A DNA stretch of 64,000 nucleotides from Brachycybe producta (taxonomy: Eukaryota > Arthropoda > Diplopoda > Playtdesmida > Andrognathidae). The position numbers were made by a program, and so were the translations under genes. Below, piece after piece: positions 1 to 12,743 of the stretch; positions within the stretch are counted from its first letter, which is position 1; the number at the start of each line of letters is the position of its first letter. Location: positions 1,419,501-1,483,500 of the forward strand of contig JAUPFP010000028.1 in assembly GCA_036925085.1 (NCBI GenBank). Direction: 5' to 3'. Below the pieces are notes generated by a model that was given only the letters and a program-made list of their open reading frames with translations, made no database searches and was not told the origin of the DNA.

Positions 1-714
1 CGTATAACAATTACAATAACTATTAAATTTTTAAATTTGTTTTAAAAATGTGAAAAATAACAAAAAGGTAATTTAATACAAAATGTCTTAAATGTGCTAA
101 CCGTATATTTTAAAATGTAAACGCCCCTCGGACCCTGGTTATTCTATATTTCAGTAAAAAGAAAATTAAAAGAAACTTGAAAAGTGTTTTAGAAACTAGA
201 AGAGTAGCTCAATCATTCACTTCAAGATATGTTCGTATAATATTTCGGATATTTCTGATTGGGGAAAGCTGGACTGTTATTTCTTTTTATAATAGGCGTT
301 TTGCTATCTGAAGTACCTATTGCTAAGCAACTTTTAAGATTTTATTTGTAAAAAGTTGATTTTGAAAGATACCAAAATGAAAAAAGCAAGTTATTTATTT
401 ACCGTTCTCGTTTCTAACATATTTTCAATTTCTTTCTAGTGTTGTTTCTGAAGCATAACATAAAGAGTTAAAAAAATTAACTGTTCATTAAACATGTTAA
501 CGATAATTTTCAAAGATAAGTTATTTGAATAAACGAAAGCGCAATAGGATAATTTTGTGACGGTCTTATTTATCTGACAAAAGTGTCTTCATTTTGTTGT
601 TCAAATCTTTATTCTTACGATATACTAAGATCCAAATTTACTTTTTTGTTTCACTTAAGTCGTTACGATAAACTTGAGATTTCTCATTATGGTTTTACAT
701 TTTCTTCTTAAAAG
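1..714. other. Sin3 intron (3' part), repeat-containing
   Basis: This is non-coding sequence upstream of the first visible Sin3 exon, read as an intron because a polypyrimidine tract and AAAG acceptor end at 714. It holds one copy of a dispersed foldback repeat (about 155-480), recognised by the phrase AGAAACTAGAAGAGTAGCTC at 191-210, which recurs many times in the window. I see no exon here. PAH1 of Sin3 must be upstream of the window. Confidence 0.6.
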
Positions 715-3700
715 CAATCGTCTCATCAGATTTCATCGTCTGCCGTGTTGGTATCTCGTCCGCCGTCTCCACAGCATTCTTTCCATTCTAATTCACCGAT
801 TCACAGTCCCGGCAGCGGCGGAGGAGGAGGAAGCGGGGGTGGTGTCATTGGAGGTGGCGTTGGTGGCCCTCTTCTTTCCAGTCTTAATCCACCGACCCAA
901 CCTGCAAGTCAACCGGTCGAGTTTAATCATGCTATAAATTATGTGAACAAGATAAAGGTACACGAACTTTGAACTTTTTATAATACGTTGATTTTAACGA
1001 GGTTTTTCTTCTCCTTCGTTTTCAACTAGAATCGTTTTCAAGGGCAGCCCGATATCTACAAACAGTTTCTCGAGATTCTACATACTTATCAAAAGGAACA
1101 GAGGAACCTGAAGGAAGGAGTGAACACCGGAACGAAACCTTTGACTGAAGCCGAGGTTTATCAACAGGTTGCGAAACTGTTTCAGAATCAGGAGGACCTC
1201 CTCCAAGAGTTTGGACAGTTTCTACCTGATGCAAATGGAGCTGCCGCCTCTTTTGTGAGTCTTAAAACATTTTTTGTTGTTGTTGTTGCTTATTTCTTGT
1301 TTTGAGGGGGTTTAAGTTTTTTGTTTATCTCATCGCTTGTTTAGGGTGATGTTTGGAGTTCGATAAAAGTTAAGAAACCGGTACGTTACTTCTATCAGTT
1401 TTATCTATTTGGTGGTAGCACCAGTAGTTTTTAAATGGTACTTCTGCTTCTCTTTGCTGTTTTTCGTATAATTGCAATCGATTCGTTTTTTATATTTTTA
1501 AATTGTTCTTTACGTCTTAATGAGAAACACTTAAATGAAATTTGGCCATTTTGGCTTGTCCATCCTTTTGCAAATCTATTTGTGCAGTTGCTATGTTTTT
1601 CTTTTCGCTTTGGCACACGATCCACTTTTTAGTGGTCGGGTTCAACTGCAACATGATGTTGCATGTATGTGGGCTGTGGTTGACATTCTGTTGCTGTGGA
1701 TAAACGCCGTTTCTGTGGTTGCAAAGTATTCCTATGGAAAGCCCTGTTGTTGCATTTATTTTTATTTTGCAGTAGAAAACATTGGAATTTGACGAAATGG
1801 GTATGTTCCCTGGCCCACTATTGACAAGCCAGAATGGGACCGTTTGTAATTAGCTTTACAAGCATGAAACTAGTTTAGTTTCATAACTTACATCACTTAC
1901 ACAACTGCATATCATAGATTTAAACAACAAAACAATGAAATGTTTTACAAAAAACCTGGCGTGTGACGGGGCAATGCTTATTACACTGGCAAACGTCATT
2001 TAAATCTGAACAGTTTTTTAAAAGTCGCACAAACGTTGAATGTGCATTGTGCAACTTTAGTTTTATTCTAGTTGGACGTCTGTTTTTACCCAATTGAATG
2101 TCGTTTCACTCTACGTTCTTACAAGTGCTTAACAAATTATAAGTTTTATTAGTTGGTCTTTTCAAAATTACAGTTGCTTGTGTGATAGGGAAATTATCAG
2201 TTTGTTGTACTGGTTATTTTGTCAACGTTGAATATTAATTATTAAGTGACAATTGTTAAATTTATATGTGCTGGGAATGTCTAAGCACTCATACCACCTG
2301 TTAATGTGAGGGATTTTTTTTATAAAAGGGTAAAAAATCACAATTTATAATGCATAACCGGATCTGCGAACAGGTAAACGCAGACAGTTACCTAGGGCAA
2401 AGCAGGGCCAAGGCAAGCAAAATAAGGCGCTTAAAATCTGCCGTTTGTGCACTAATGGCAGTATTCTACGATGTTGCTTATGACTAAGCAAAACTTAAAA
2501 TCTTCATACTTGTAGTCTCACTATAGGCTTTTGTCTCACCATGTTTTAAGCATACCTTTATTTACCTTACCTTTTTTAATACGGGGGCTAATTGAAGCTA
2601 TAAAATCATAAATGTAATATTTATATTTAAATATTTCTTCAATATAGATATTTCCTAGTCACTGTTAATAATTTATATATAGTTTTGTATTGTTTGATGG
2701 AGGGCAAAGTTAAGGGCTCAAAGCATGATCAAGTGCGAGCATATTGATTCTGGTTATTTTTCGTATTATATACTTGTTTATTTTATTCCCAGTGACCGGG
2801 TGTACATCACAGTTACCTGTAATTACCCATCTAATTACATGTAAAGCACACTAGCCTATTATTAACTATGTAATATATTGGGCTTAGTACTGCACTTTGA
2901 AGGTGTCCATTCACGAAAGGATTGGAACTGACGGATCTAGACTGTTAGTCCAGATCTGTCATTGGTATCATCATGAATGGGCTCATGAGATCAGGTCCAT
3001 CATTCCAGGTCTGCCAAAAATGTCAATCCTCTGGTTAAGGGATTTGGACTGATATCAGACGAGACGAGACCCATGGGATGTATGCACCATTGCACATTCG
3101 CTTTGCTGTGCAGCAGATCTCAACAGAGGGCTAGCTGACAAAATAGACGAAAAGCCTCTTGAGATCCGTACGTCTAAGGCTAAAAGTGGACGGTTCTGGG
3201 CTGTGAGAAATCAAATCAATGGTCTCTGACAGTTCCAATCTCATCGTGAATGAACACTTAAATAGTCTTGACACTCAAGCATGCACGATGCCATAGACGC
3301 AATGTTAAGTGAAATTTGATGTGTCTATTAGCATTGGCCCCGAATGCAAAGCTACCTTTCTCTTAAAACTGATGAACAGTAATTGAATTTTCATGCTAAT
3401 TTACGGGACCCATGTTAAAGGCCATTGACCACATTTCGGTTTTTCAGAAACATCTTTGAGCTTTAAGAAAAACTGTGTGTATTGCTCAATATGTTCTTCG
3501 TGTATTAAGTTAATTTTGTAACGTTTTCAAATGGTTGTTTTGGAATCGCATAGTTAACCATGACAAATGAAACTCTTTAAGTGTCTAGTCTCTTGATTTT
3601 TGCAGAATTAATTTATTTTTATCATTTCTTATTTTTTGATTTTTTTTTTTGCAGCCGTCTTCGAAACCCTTGAATAACGATCACACTTCTACGATCAAAA

Positions 3701-6700
3701 AGCCGACATTGTGCAAACCTAATGCAAACAGCAGTGCTACTAGTAGTAATAATCAACCCAAACAACTCCTGCCAATTAAACGGCCAACCTCCTCATCCTC
3801 CGGTCCCACCCTTCCCAATAAGGTTAGTAACAGCCACGGTGTTGTCCAGCCCAAGGCAATGCAGCTGCATAAGCGCCCGTCCTCCTCTTCCTCCTCCTCC
3901 ATGGCGATGCACTCCTCTATCCCGTGCAAGGTAAGTTAAGTTTTTACCCCATTTCAATGCATCTTCCTTGGTTTATCACCGTTCATGGTTTATTTTTGGC
4001 TACCGAGCTTGTTAAACTGATGTTTGTTGCGTTTTTTTTTTGGCATTTCTCTCTTCAGAAACCAAAGCCTGGAACGCTGAAGGACGTTTCGTTGGCCGAA
4101 GCGGGAAAGTTTGGAACGCTGAACGAGTTTGCGTTTTTTGATAAGGTATCACCGTTGTCAAAATTTGATTCTGTTTAAATTCTTAAGTTGTACGATGATG
4201 TGATTTTTGTTGTTGTTTTGTTTTGTAGGTTCGAAAGGCATTCAGGAGTCCAGAAGTGTACGACAACTTTCTTCGTTGTTTAGTACTCTTCAATCAGGAA
4301 GTGGTTTCTCGAAGCGAATTAGTGCAACTGGTCACACCTTTCTTAGGGTCGGTTGCGTTTTCTTCATTTTAGAAACTGGGCGTGCACGTGACGCCGATAG
4401 CCACAGTGTTAATTTGGCTTGTCCAAACACACGGTCTCAAGTCCCTCCACCTTGGTCCCAACAAACTTGCGAATTGAACAATAATTGAATTTCAATCACT
4501 AATGTGCTCGAGTTTTAAGGTATTTTGGTTGCAATATTCAAAGGGAATTTTATTTTGTACCCTTTTTGAATTGTGCTGGTTTGTTTGACCCATGTCACAG
4601 GTCATTGACCTAAAAAAATCCTAAAAATATTGCAACCAAAAGACCTTAAAACCTTGTAACAACATTTAAGAAGCAATTGCAACTTCAAACGAAACAGTTC
4701 GAGACCATGTATTTAGAAACGTCATTTTTCAAATAACATTGCATGTGAACTTAACGTGCACGCTGTAGGGTCCATGGTTTTTTAAATGTTGATGATGTGA
4801 TGGGTGGTTTTTTCGTCTAGGAAATTTCCGGAGTTGTTTAAGTGGTTCAAGGATTTTCTTGGCTACAAAGAGATGGGTCCATCTGTTGAGCCCGTTCCAC
4901 AAAGGGTGGCTAACCAAGAAAGAGTTTCTGGAGACCTTGCAATGGAAATAGGTTATTACGACTTGTATTTACTCATATTGTTCCGGATCTTAACTTGAAA
5001 ACTGTTCTTTTGTAGACTACTCGACATGTAAAAGGCTCGGTGCCAGCTATTGTGCTCTTCCAAAGACATATATGCAGCCTAAATGCAGCGGACGTTCGGC
5101 TCTTTGCAAAGAAGTCCTCAATGACACTTGGGTGTCTTTTCCGTCTTGGTCGGAAGATTCTACGTTCGTCAGCTCTCGTAAAACGCAATACGAGGAATAT
5201 ATTTATCGTTGTGAAGACGAAAGGTTTGAGGTAATATTGTCAGTTTTATAGTTTGCATCGAATTCACTGTGGCGGTTTGCAATTGATCTTTATTTTGAAT
5301 GTTTGTTTCGTTGTAGCTTGATGTCGTTTTGGAGACTAATCTTGCGACGATCAGAGTTCTGGAGGGTGTACAGAAGAAAATGTCGAGAATGACGCCAGAA
5401 GAAGCATCCAAGTTAAGATTGGACGATTGCCTAGGTGGAACGTCTCAAGTTATTCATCAGCGAACAATAAGAAGGTAGATTATTTTTGATTCTTTTCGTT
5501 AAAATTGGAGGTGCTGGTATCAATTTTTGTTTGTTTCTCGAAAGGATATACGGAGATAAAGCGCAAGATATAGTGGACGGTTTGAAAAAGAATCCCGTTG
5601 TTGCAGTGCCTTTGGTGCTTCGGAGGCTAAAGGCAAAGGAGGAGGAGTGGAGAGAGGCTCAGAAAAACTTTAATAAGATATGGCGAGATCAGAATGAGAA
5701 ATATTATCTCAAATCACTCGACCATCAGGGTATCAACTTCAAACAGAACGACGTGAAAGCGTTGAGATCCAAGAGCCTACTCAATGAGATAGAAACATTA
5801 TACGATGAGGTAATGGCAAGTTTTAAATCGTGAGGTTATTGGGGGGGGGGGAGAACTAGTGTAGATATTGAAGTGCCTATTTCTAAGCAACTTATACGAC
5901 AAATTAAAAGTTTATTATGAACTAGAAGAGTAAAGAAATTAGACGATAGGCTTTTTTATGACTATCTTCTAGAATATAAACCTTTTGACGGATTATTTTG
6001 TTTTAGTAACTAGAAGCGTAAATCAATAACTTAGTTTCATGTCTTTCAAAATAATCTTAAAAAAATTTTGTTTATGAAAAGTTTATTTTGAAAGATACCA
6101 ACTTGAAAATCTTATGATCTTGAGATTTTGTTACAATTCTAATTTCTAACACTTTCAGTAATGTACTCCTGAAACGCAGGATAGCCCGTTAGAAAATTGG
6201 CAGTTCATAACTGCTAATTGGTAACACTGAGAAAACAGAATGTGTGAACAAGTTTAGTTTTTAACGTTTTCACTAAAAATACGTTAATGGGGGGGGGGGG
6301 GGTGCCGTGAGTTTTGTAAGTGATGCGAAATTTTGTATTTTGCATTTAATATTTAAAAAAATGTTAAATATTTCTAAAAAATAAACAAAACCGCACTAAA
6401 CCAGTGGTTTAGTAAGAATGTGATGCAGCCAACTTGTTTACCACAAGTTTTGCTGTGTGTACTGTCGCCATTTCTATAGTCAAAGTTTGCTGTGCTGTGA
6501 GCAAAAATAGTTTAGGAACCACTGCTTTCGTTTCAAAAACTTGTAACTTCTTATAATAGTTGCTTCTAAAATAAACGTAAGCACCCTCAATTTCTGCAGC
6601 TTTGTTTAAGCAGATTTTATTCTTTTTTCATTATGATTTATGCTGATGATCGTTTTTTGTTTACGTAGCGCCATGAACAAGCTGAAGAGGGAACGGGTGA

Positions 6701-9700
6701 AGTGTCAAACGGCCCGCACATGACTTACTCTTACAAAGACAAGTCAATTCTCGACGATGCCGCCAACCTCATAATCCATCACGTAAAACGGCAGACGGGA
6801 ATCCACAAGGACGATAAGTGCAAGATCAAGCAGCTCATGAAGCAGTTTGTTCCCGATCTCTTCTTTCATACTAGACAAGATTTATCGGACGACGAGAAGG
6901 AAGGCGATGGTGTGTTTGATAAATATTTTTGAGCACGTTTCTCGATTTGTCAATAATTTGTTCTTGTTTATAATAGATTCGGAAGAAAAAGACGAGGTTT
7001 GTGTAACGACTTCGCAGTCAAATGGCGATGGGAGCGGGTCGTTGTCTGGTATAAATAAATCGTCCGAAGGGGGGAACCAGTCTGATAAAGAAAAGGAGGG
7101 AGGAGGGGTTAAGGATGGAGCCGATCTGAGGCGGACGGCAGTTCGAGACAATGCAATGGAGACGACGTCCACTATGCAAAATGGGGATATTGGCTGTGGA
7201 AATGTAGAGAAGTCACGGAAAGAAAAGGAAACACCTTACAATTCTGTATGAGATTTCTTCAACTGTGTTTTTTGTGCCGCTTTTCTCAATTCTGTTATTT
7301 TCGTAGGACGATGCATATTCTCTTTTTTGCGTGAACAACAATTGGTATCTGTTCTTTCGGTTGCATCAGATTTTATGTGAACGGCTGACCAAAGTATATG
7401 AGAAAGCAGTTCTGATTGCAGCCGACGAGGCGAAGGATCGTAAAGATCTAAAGGAGTCGACGGCCGTTGCATTACGGCTGAAACCAAAGAGTTCGTTTCG
7501 AAATATTCAATGAAACTAGGGATCGATCGATAATAGAATTTTGCCGATTTTTCAGAAAAAAATTATCGGGCTTTATTGTAAAGTTTTAATTTTTACCCCC
7601 ATTTAACGACTTCATTAATTTCTTAAGTAAATTCATCTTTATTATTGATTTCAACAACAAAAAAACCTGAAGCAATGGTAGAAATAGAGATATGACAATT
7701 AAATGTTATGTAATTATGTTGGATCGTTAATGAACGACTTAAGTTGTCCATATCCGAACTGTTGTTGGTCACATTAGCTCAGATAATCGGGACTCTACTG
7801 TATCACTTTTCAAGTTATATAACGGCTTTCTTTATCAATCAAACTGGTTAGATTTTAAATTTCTAACTAGTATTTTTAGTTTAAGAAAGGCATATTTTTT
7901 CGCCTAGCATATTTTTTTTTATTGAATTTGTAGGTTATTTTAGGTTTTATTATCTTAATTTCGCTATTTTTGTTACACTTAATAAAAGTATCAGCATAAG
8001 AAATGAATCGGTCGACCCCTAGATAAAATATAATTTGTGTAATACGTTCTAAAACATGTTCCTTTTTTTTAAAAAAACCACAGGTGAGATTGAGGTGGAA
8101 GAGTATTACCTTGCGTTTTTGGACATGGTGAAGAACCTGCTCGATGGCAACATGGAAAGCAACGCGTACGAAGATACGTTGCGAGAAATGTTTGGCATCC
8201 ACGCGTATATCGTTTTCACGCTCGACAAAGTGGTGCAAAACGTTGTACGGCAGCTTCAACACATAGTTTGCGACGAATCTTGTGTCCAGTGCACCGAAGC
8301 TTATCTCGAAGAACGGAAGAACAATTCGTTACAGAAACTTTCTTCGGAAGTTGCTTATCAGAAAAAAGTGGAGCAGTTGCTTTCAGACGAGAACTGTTTT
8401 AAAATTACAATTGTTAGTGCTTTCGTTTGTGTTTCTGTTTTAAAACGTCAGCGATAAGTTTATAACGTTGTTTTGTAATTTACAGCAGAAACTAGAATGC
8501 AAGTTGACGATTGAGTTACTAGATGCAGAGTTAGATGCCTCCGAAGATCCAGTTGAGGTCGAAAAGTGGTCTGAGTACGTGGAAAAGTACGTTTCAGTTG
8601 GAGATTCGGTTTCCGACGAACTCAAAGAGAAGCTGTCCAAGAAGCCACTCTTCTTGCCGAGGTAAAAGCATTTTGCTTGTTATTGCGTTCGTCGTTCGTT
8701 TTACAGAAAATGTAATTCTTTTAAATATTTTCACAAGTAATATTCCGTCTAAAACCCTTAGACATATGTTTAAAAGTATGTCATTTTAAACGATAAAATT
8801 ACTTGTTTTTAAGCTGGTTTTGTGCGCAACTGATTTTTCGAACTCTGCTTATTCTTTGTTTCTGCAGCAATAAATACTAAGGTGGAATTTAAAGTGTGTT
8901 AGAAACAACTTAACAGTATTTTCATCACGTAATATTTTTCAAAATGAACTTTTTTATTGATGAAATTGAAAAATATCGTTTGTTTAAAGTTGTCATTTCC
9001 AAACTTATAAAAAAAAAACTTATTTTGAAGAAATACTTTTAATTGATTGTGGTACCCCTTCTAGTTTCTAAAACATTAGTTTTTTTATTATTGTTCCTGA
9101 AAGATAGAATAACAATAGTTCGTGGCGTTTGCGTTTTAAAACGTGTTGTTTTTATATTTTAACTGTGACGTGTGTCGAGTTCAACTGACATAATATTGAA
9201 ACTAAAGGCAACCTTTTTAAATTTTTTTTTTTAGAAATATCCGCAAGTGGCGGCAACGAGCGAAGAAGCAACATGAGCAATCTGGAGAGAAAGATGGTGG
9301 TGGGGTTGGTTCAAAGAACTCTGAAGTGAAGGACAGTAAGACGACGAGTGGCGCCACAACCACGAACGCCGAAGAACACAAGGGCGAGATGGAAGACATG
9401 GAAGTTATGGACAACACTCAGTGCAAGTTCAACCTCAATTCCTTTAAGATGGTTTTTGTGGTGAACAGCGAGAGTTTCCTTTACAAAAGGAGCGCCCTCA
9501 AACGAGCGAAACAAGTGAGTGTCTTTTGTTTTATTAGGATGTTAACGCCAAAGTGTAGGAACCCCTCATTCTGTATTATCTCACTTGTTGGAGCTTTTGA
9601 AATTATTCGGTAGTTAGTTTGTGCCATTGTGAGAGACTTGAACAATGTAATAATACATTCAGATGTTTTATCAGCAGAGCTTGTCTTGTTAGTCATCGTT

Positions 9701-10652
9701 TTAGGCCTAAACAGAAATTGAAAATGTGTTAGAAACTGGAAAACTAGCCGAATAACTTAATTGGATTTTTTTATGTTGATATCTTTTGAATTAAAGAAAT
9801 TAAATTATAAACAAAAATTAAGAAATGTTTGCTGCTTGATATTGTAATATTTTCAAAATCGTATAAAAAGCTTATTTTAAAAGGTAAACAGTATGAAAAG
9901 GCCCGTAAGTGACTGAATTGCCGTTCTAGTTTCTAAAAAAAACACTTTGAAGTTGCTTTTAAGATGGTTTATGAACTGTTGATTTTCGAACTTTGACGAT
10001 TGTATTTTTTAGGAGTCAAATTAAGATAAACTGGGAAATGTTTTAGAAACTAAGAAGAGTAGCTCAATCACTTAAGGGTAGTTTATGTCGATATGTTTCA
10101 ACATTTTTTATTGACAAAAATTAAGATTTATTGTCTGCTTAAAAGTTGGATCGTTTTTAAAACCTTGCAGAAAAAGCTTATTTTGAAAGGTATCAACATG
10201 AAAATACCCTTAAAACCTTAAAACACTTCGGAGTTTTTCTTAATTTTGTTCTTGAAAGAGAGAATAACCTGAGTTTGAACTTTAGAACAACCTTATATCA
10301 TCTTGTTTTTCAATTTGTGTACATTGTCGAGTGATTGTGCAGAATAAGTGATACTGCACTTAAGTTACATTTTTTTGAGTCTTTATTTTCATTGGTTTTT
10401 TTTTTCCCTTTCTTGCAGTGTCACAAAAAGATTTCAACAAAACTTAACACAAAGTTTAGCGTATGGCATCGGAAGTGGGCTGACGTTCACGTGGATACCG
10501 ATCAACAAACGACGACGACGGAGTGGATGATGGGGCGAGGAGATACGCTGATTGCAAATACGACGAGACGAAACTGCGACAATGACGTGGAACGGCCACC
10601 GTACCACATCTTCAATCGGTATCGAGTCGATAGGGCGGAGAAGACGTCATGA
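715..10652 (+). CDS. SIN3A: Paired amphipathic helix protein Sin3 (SIN3A/SIN3B homologue), 5' partial
   Basis: Sin3 is the nuclear scaffold of the Sin3-HDAC co-repressor complex. Seventeen exons are visible: 715-957, 1030-1254, 1345-1380, 3655-3930, 4059-4145, 4229-4347, 4821-4951, 5016-5230, 5317-5474, 5545-5809, 6669-6909, 6977-7245, 7307-7490, 8084-8412, 8486-8661, 9235-9514, 10419-10652. They join in one frame to 1,155 codons plus stop. The order is a Gly/Ser-rich linker, PAH2 (begins [12 protein letters not shown], ends [10 protein letters not shown]), a Ser/Pro-rich linker, PAH3 (begins FFDKVRKAF, ends [10 protein letters not shown]), the HDAC-interaction domain ([32 protein letters not shown]) and the conserved C-terminal Sin3 region ([28 protein letters not shown]). 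PAH1 is outside the window. An acidic, Gly/Ser-rich insert of about 90 residues (exon 6977-7245) is poorly conserved. The symbol is by family; A and B paralogues usually arise in vertebrates, so this is probably a single Sin3. Confidence 0.95.
1345..1380 (+). other. 36-nt micro-exon of Sin3
   Basis: Twelve codons ([12 protein letters not shown]) lie between a TTTAG acceptor and a GTACGT donor, both in phase 0. The same segment in vertebrate SIN3A contains a VKKP-like motif, which supports it as real coding sequence. Skipping it would keep the frame, so it could be alternatively spliced. Confidence 0.7.
1610..1745. mobile_element. Degraded harbinger-like MITE fragment
   Basis: The stretch shares CACTTTTTAGTGGTCG near one end, and TGGTTGCAAAGTATT followed by CCTATGGAAAG near the other, with the element at 59342-59430. 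It is a truncated relative of the families at 22378 and 62618. No target duplication is visible, so the edges are approximate. Confidence 0.5.
2903..3257. mobile_element. 355-bp MITE with about 33-bp terminal inverted repeats
   Basis: The left end GTGTCCATTCACG...GATTGGAACTG is repeated in inverted orientation at the right end, matching at about 27 of 33 positions. The interior has no coding capacity. I could not find an unambiguous target-site duplication, so the superfamily is left open. It lies in Sin3 intron 3 (visible numbering). Confidence 0.75.
5016..5809 (+). other. Sin3 HDAC-interaction domain exons
   Basis: Exons 5016-5230, 5317-5474 and 5545-5809 encode the most conserved block of Sin3, starting at [17 protein letters not shown] and ending at [12 protein letters not shown]. 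This region binds HDAC1/2 in known Sin3 proteins. The residues are close to vertebrate SIN3A across the whole block and show no gap, so the complex-forming function is probably intact. The three introns around the block are all short (63-85 nt). Confidence 0.9.
5810..6668. other. Sin3 intron with G tracts and foldback repeat
   Basis: This 859-nt intron contains an 11-nt G run (5841-5851), a 14-nt G run (6289-6302) and a copy of the dispersed foldback family around 5865-6190 (elements such as GAACTAGAAGAGTAAAG and GAAAGATACCAACTTGAAAA). No exon is seen. Confidence 0.55.
9712..10330. repeat. Two adjacent copies of the dispersed foldback repeat
   Basis: Within the last Sin3 intron, two copies stand head to tail, about 9712-9960 and 9962-10330. 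Each begins with a version of TGTTTTAGAAACT...AGTAGC and ends with its inverse (AACATGAAAATACCCTTAA, then TCTAGTTTCTAAA in the first copy or a decayed TTAAAACACTT in the second), followed by an arm resembling TTTATGAACTGTTGATTTTCG. Palindromic layout and copy number point to a foldback MITE. Further copies lie near 155, 5865, 8813, 12418, 15590, 28326, 29571, 39560, 51110 and 56240. Confidence 0.7.
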
Positions 10653-12743
10653 ACAGTCGCCCCCAGAGAGAAACTGGATGTGCCTAAAAGTGCAAAGTGA
10701 GAGAGAGAGACTGATGAACCAGCAAGCGCCAATGAGAGAGAAGGTAAAAAATAAAAGGTAAATCGGTCGTTTTGATTCGAATTTGCAGAAGATGCCTTTT
10801 CTTACGATGGAAACAAAATGGAAGTTTCTCGTCTCTGTCTCGAGATGGTCGAGTGTGAACGTCATATGATCCAGTGTTAAGTTATTTTGAATGACGTGTT
10901 TTGGAAGTTGAGACTTTTATTTTAGCTCTTCGGACATGTGTGTGTGTGTTTAAGACTCGGTTGCGGGTACCGTGTTTACGGGTTTCTGCTGTTAAATGGA
11001 AACTCGTTTGTAATAAAAAAAATGTTTTTAAATTTGTGGAGAAAGCAAAAATAGATTGGTGTTGAAGTATTGGATGAATTTTCTTTTTAATGTGACGACA
11101 CTTATGAGTGTGAAGAGAGAGGGAGAGAGAAACTACATCGGAAACACAAAACGCATACGAACAGATAGAATCGGTTACGCTTTTAAAGGCGGTTTCTCGT
11201 CTCTCGTACAACTCTCTTTCTCTTCCTGTTTTCTTCTGTGTAAATAGTCATGCAAAACTAAACGGTGTGCGGTCTCTCGATTGAGAGAATAATCACATTT
11301 TAAATGTAATGAAACTTTTTTCCCCCTCTCACCACCTCCTCCTCTTTCCTTTTTCATCATTCTCCCTGTTTTTTTTTTGTAAAGAATATTGGTAAATGTA
11401 ATTTTATATAGTTTGTTGTAGTTCTTCTGTACAGAAAACAATTAAGAATTACGCTATATATACTGAGAGAGAAAGCACCAAGTTTTTTTTGCCAAAAAAG
11501 TAATGTAAACAACAAAAAAACGCAAGGTTTCATATTCTGCAGGTGTTGCTAGCTAGCAAGTATTTAAATAAAAATGAGGTTTTTATCACGTCCAGAAAGT
11601 ACAAACTCGTGTTGTACTCCCCACGGTTATCATTCCTGGCAATTTTATATGCCAATCCATGGAATTCTCATTGTAAATTTTCTGCGAAAACAAAAAATGA
11701 AATGTATTTGAAGAAATCTCAGAGTATTTTTATAGATAAATTATGCTGTTTAATTATATTGATCGATTGATTAAAAAAAAAACAAATTGTGGACGTTGTT
11801 GATAAGAGAGAAAGAGAGACTTGCTCATTTTGATGCTAGGCGACAAATACGAATATGTAACCTATCCTTTTTTTCTCTCGCTCTTTTTTCTGTGTCGGAC
11901 CTTCATTTTCTTCATCCTCTCTCTTTTCATTCCATTCTTTTATGAAATTTCTCTTGTCCCCCACTTGTTTTTAATCCCGTTTGGGAACATTTTCATCATG
12001 ATGGCCCTTTCATTTTTAACCCCTTTTGTGTCATGGTCATTTCTTGTTTTTTTTTGTTTCGAGTCGCTCCCGACGCAAACACTCCTGTGTATTATTATTC
12101 CATTTACATTTGTTCCTTGTCCATTTTCAGTAATAAACCTTTTACATTAAACGTTAAAATACGACTTAAGTTTGTTGTTGAGTTTTATACTAAATTCAAA
12201 ACTAGGCATTTTATAACTAGGTTTGCATATAATAACATAGAAAAGTGGCATTATTACTGAACAAACCTTTTTCTTTCTTTCAAGAAATGGTTATCATAAA
12301 GTAAAACACTTACAAAAAATGTGACGTCCAAGGTTATATCAAGAGCTTCTAATTAACGACAGGGTTGGGGAAAAAAATCATGATTTTTATAAATTAAAAA
12401 TTGATGTTATTAGTTTAAGATGGTTTATGAACTGCTGATTTTGATTTCTTGATTATTCTGTCTCTTAGAAACCAAGCTCTATTACTTCAGGGTATTTTCA
12501 TGTTAGCTTTAAAAATTAACTTTTATTAACAAAAATTAAAATATATTGTCTCCTTAAAAAATTGGGTCATTTCAAACTTACATAAAAACCTTATTTTGAA
12601 AGGTAAGATAACGGTTTACGTTTGATTTTCTTTCACATTATTTTGGTTTTGGACCTCTGACGATTACAAGACAATCAAAACTAGTTTTTTGTACAAAGAT
12701 TTTTTATTTCAAAAATTTACAGTCAAAAAATTGTATTCGTTTG
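10653..12743. other. Convergent Sin3-MESD intergenic region / Sin3 3' UTR
   Basis: This is the 2.1-kb gap between the Sin3 stop and the MESD stop. The first part is probably Sin3 3' UTR. Candidate AATAAA signals on the plus strand occur near 11011, 11567 and 12131. A foldback-repeat fragment lies at about 12418-12640. Open frames here are low-complexity (GAGAGA and CTCTTT tracts) and show no family resemblance. Confidence 0.55.
12703..12708 (-). terminator. Probable MESD polyadenylation signal
   Basis: TTTATT on the plus strand reads AATAAA on the MESD strand, about 36 nt after the MESD stop. This implies a very short 3' UTR. The signal is common in AT-rich DNA, so confidence is moderate. 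Confidence 0.45.

Larger units (their letters stand above)
1381..3654. other. Sin3 intron (2.3 kb) with MITE and repeat fragments
   Basis: This is the largest intron in the visible part of Sin3. It contains a fragment of the harbinger-like MITE family at about 1610-1745, a 355-bp inverted-repeat element at 2903-3257 and otherwise AT-rich sequence without a coding signal. The short open frames at 1435-1792 overlap the MITE fragment and have no coding character. Confidence 0.6.

Noticed and set aside
7876-8262. 128-codon minus-strand frame opposite Sin3 exon 14
   Set aside because: It is the shadow of a well-conserved Sin3 exon on the other strand.
11821-12150. 109-codon open frame downstream of Sin3
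   Set aside because: Phe/Leu-rich translation of a CT-rich tract; no homology recognised and it lies in the probable 3' UTR region.
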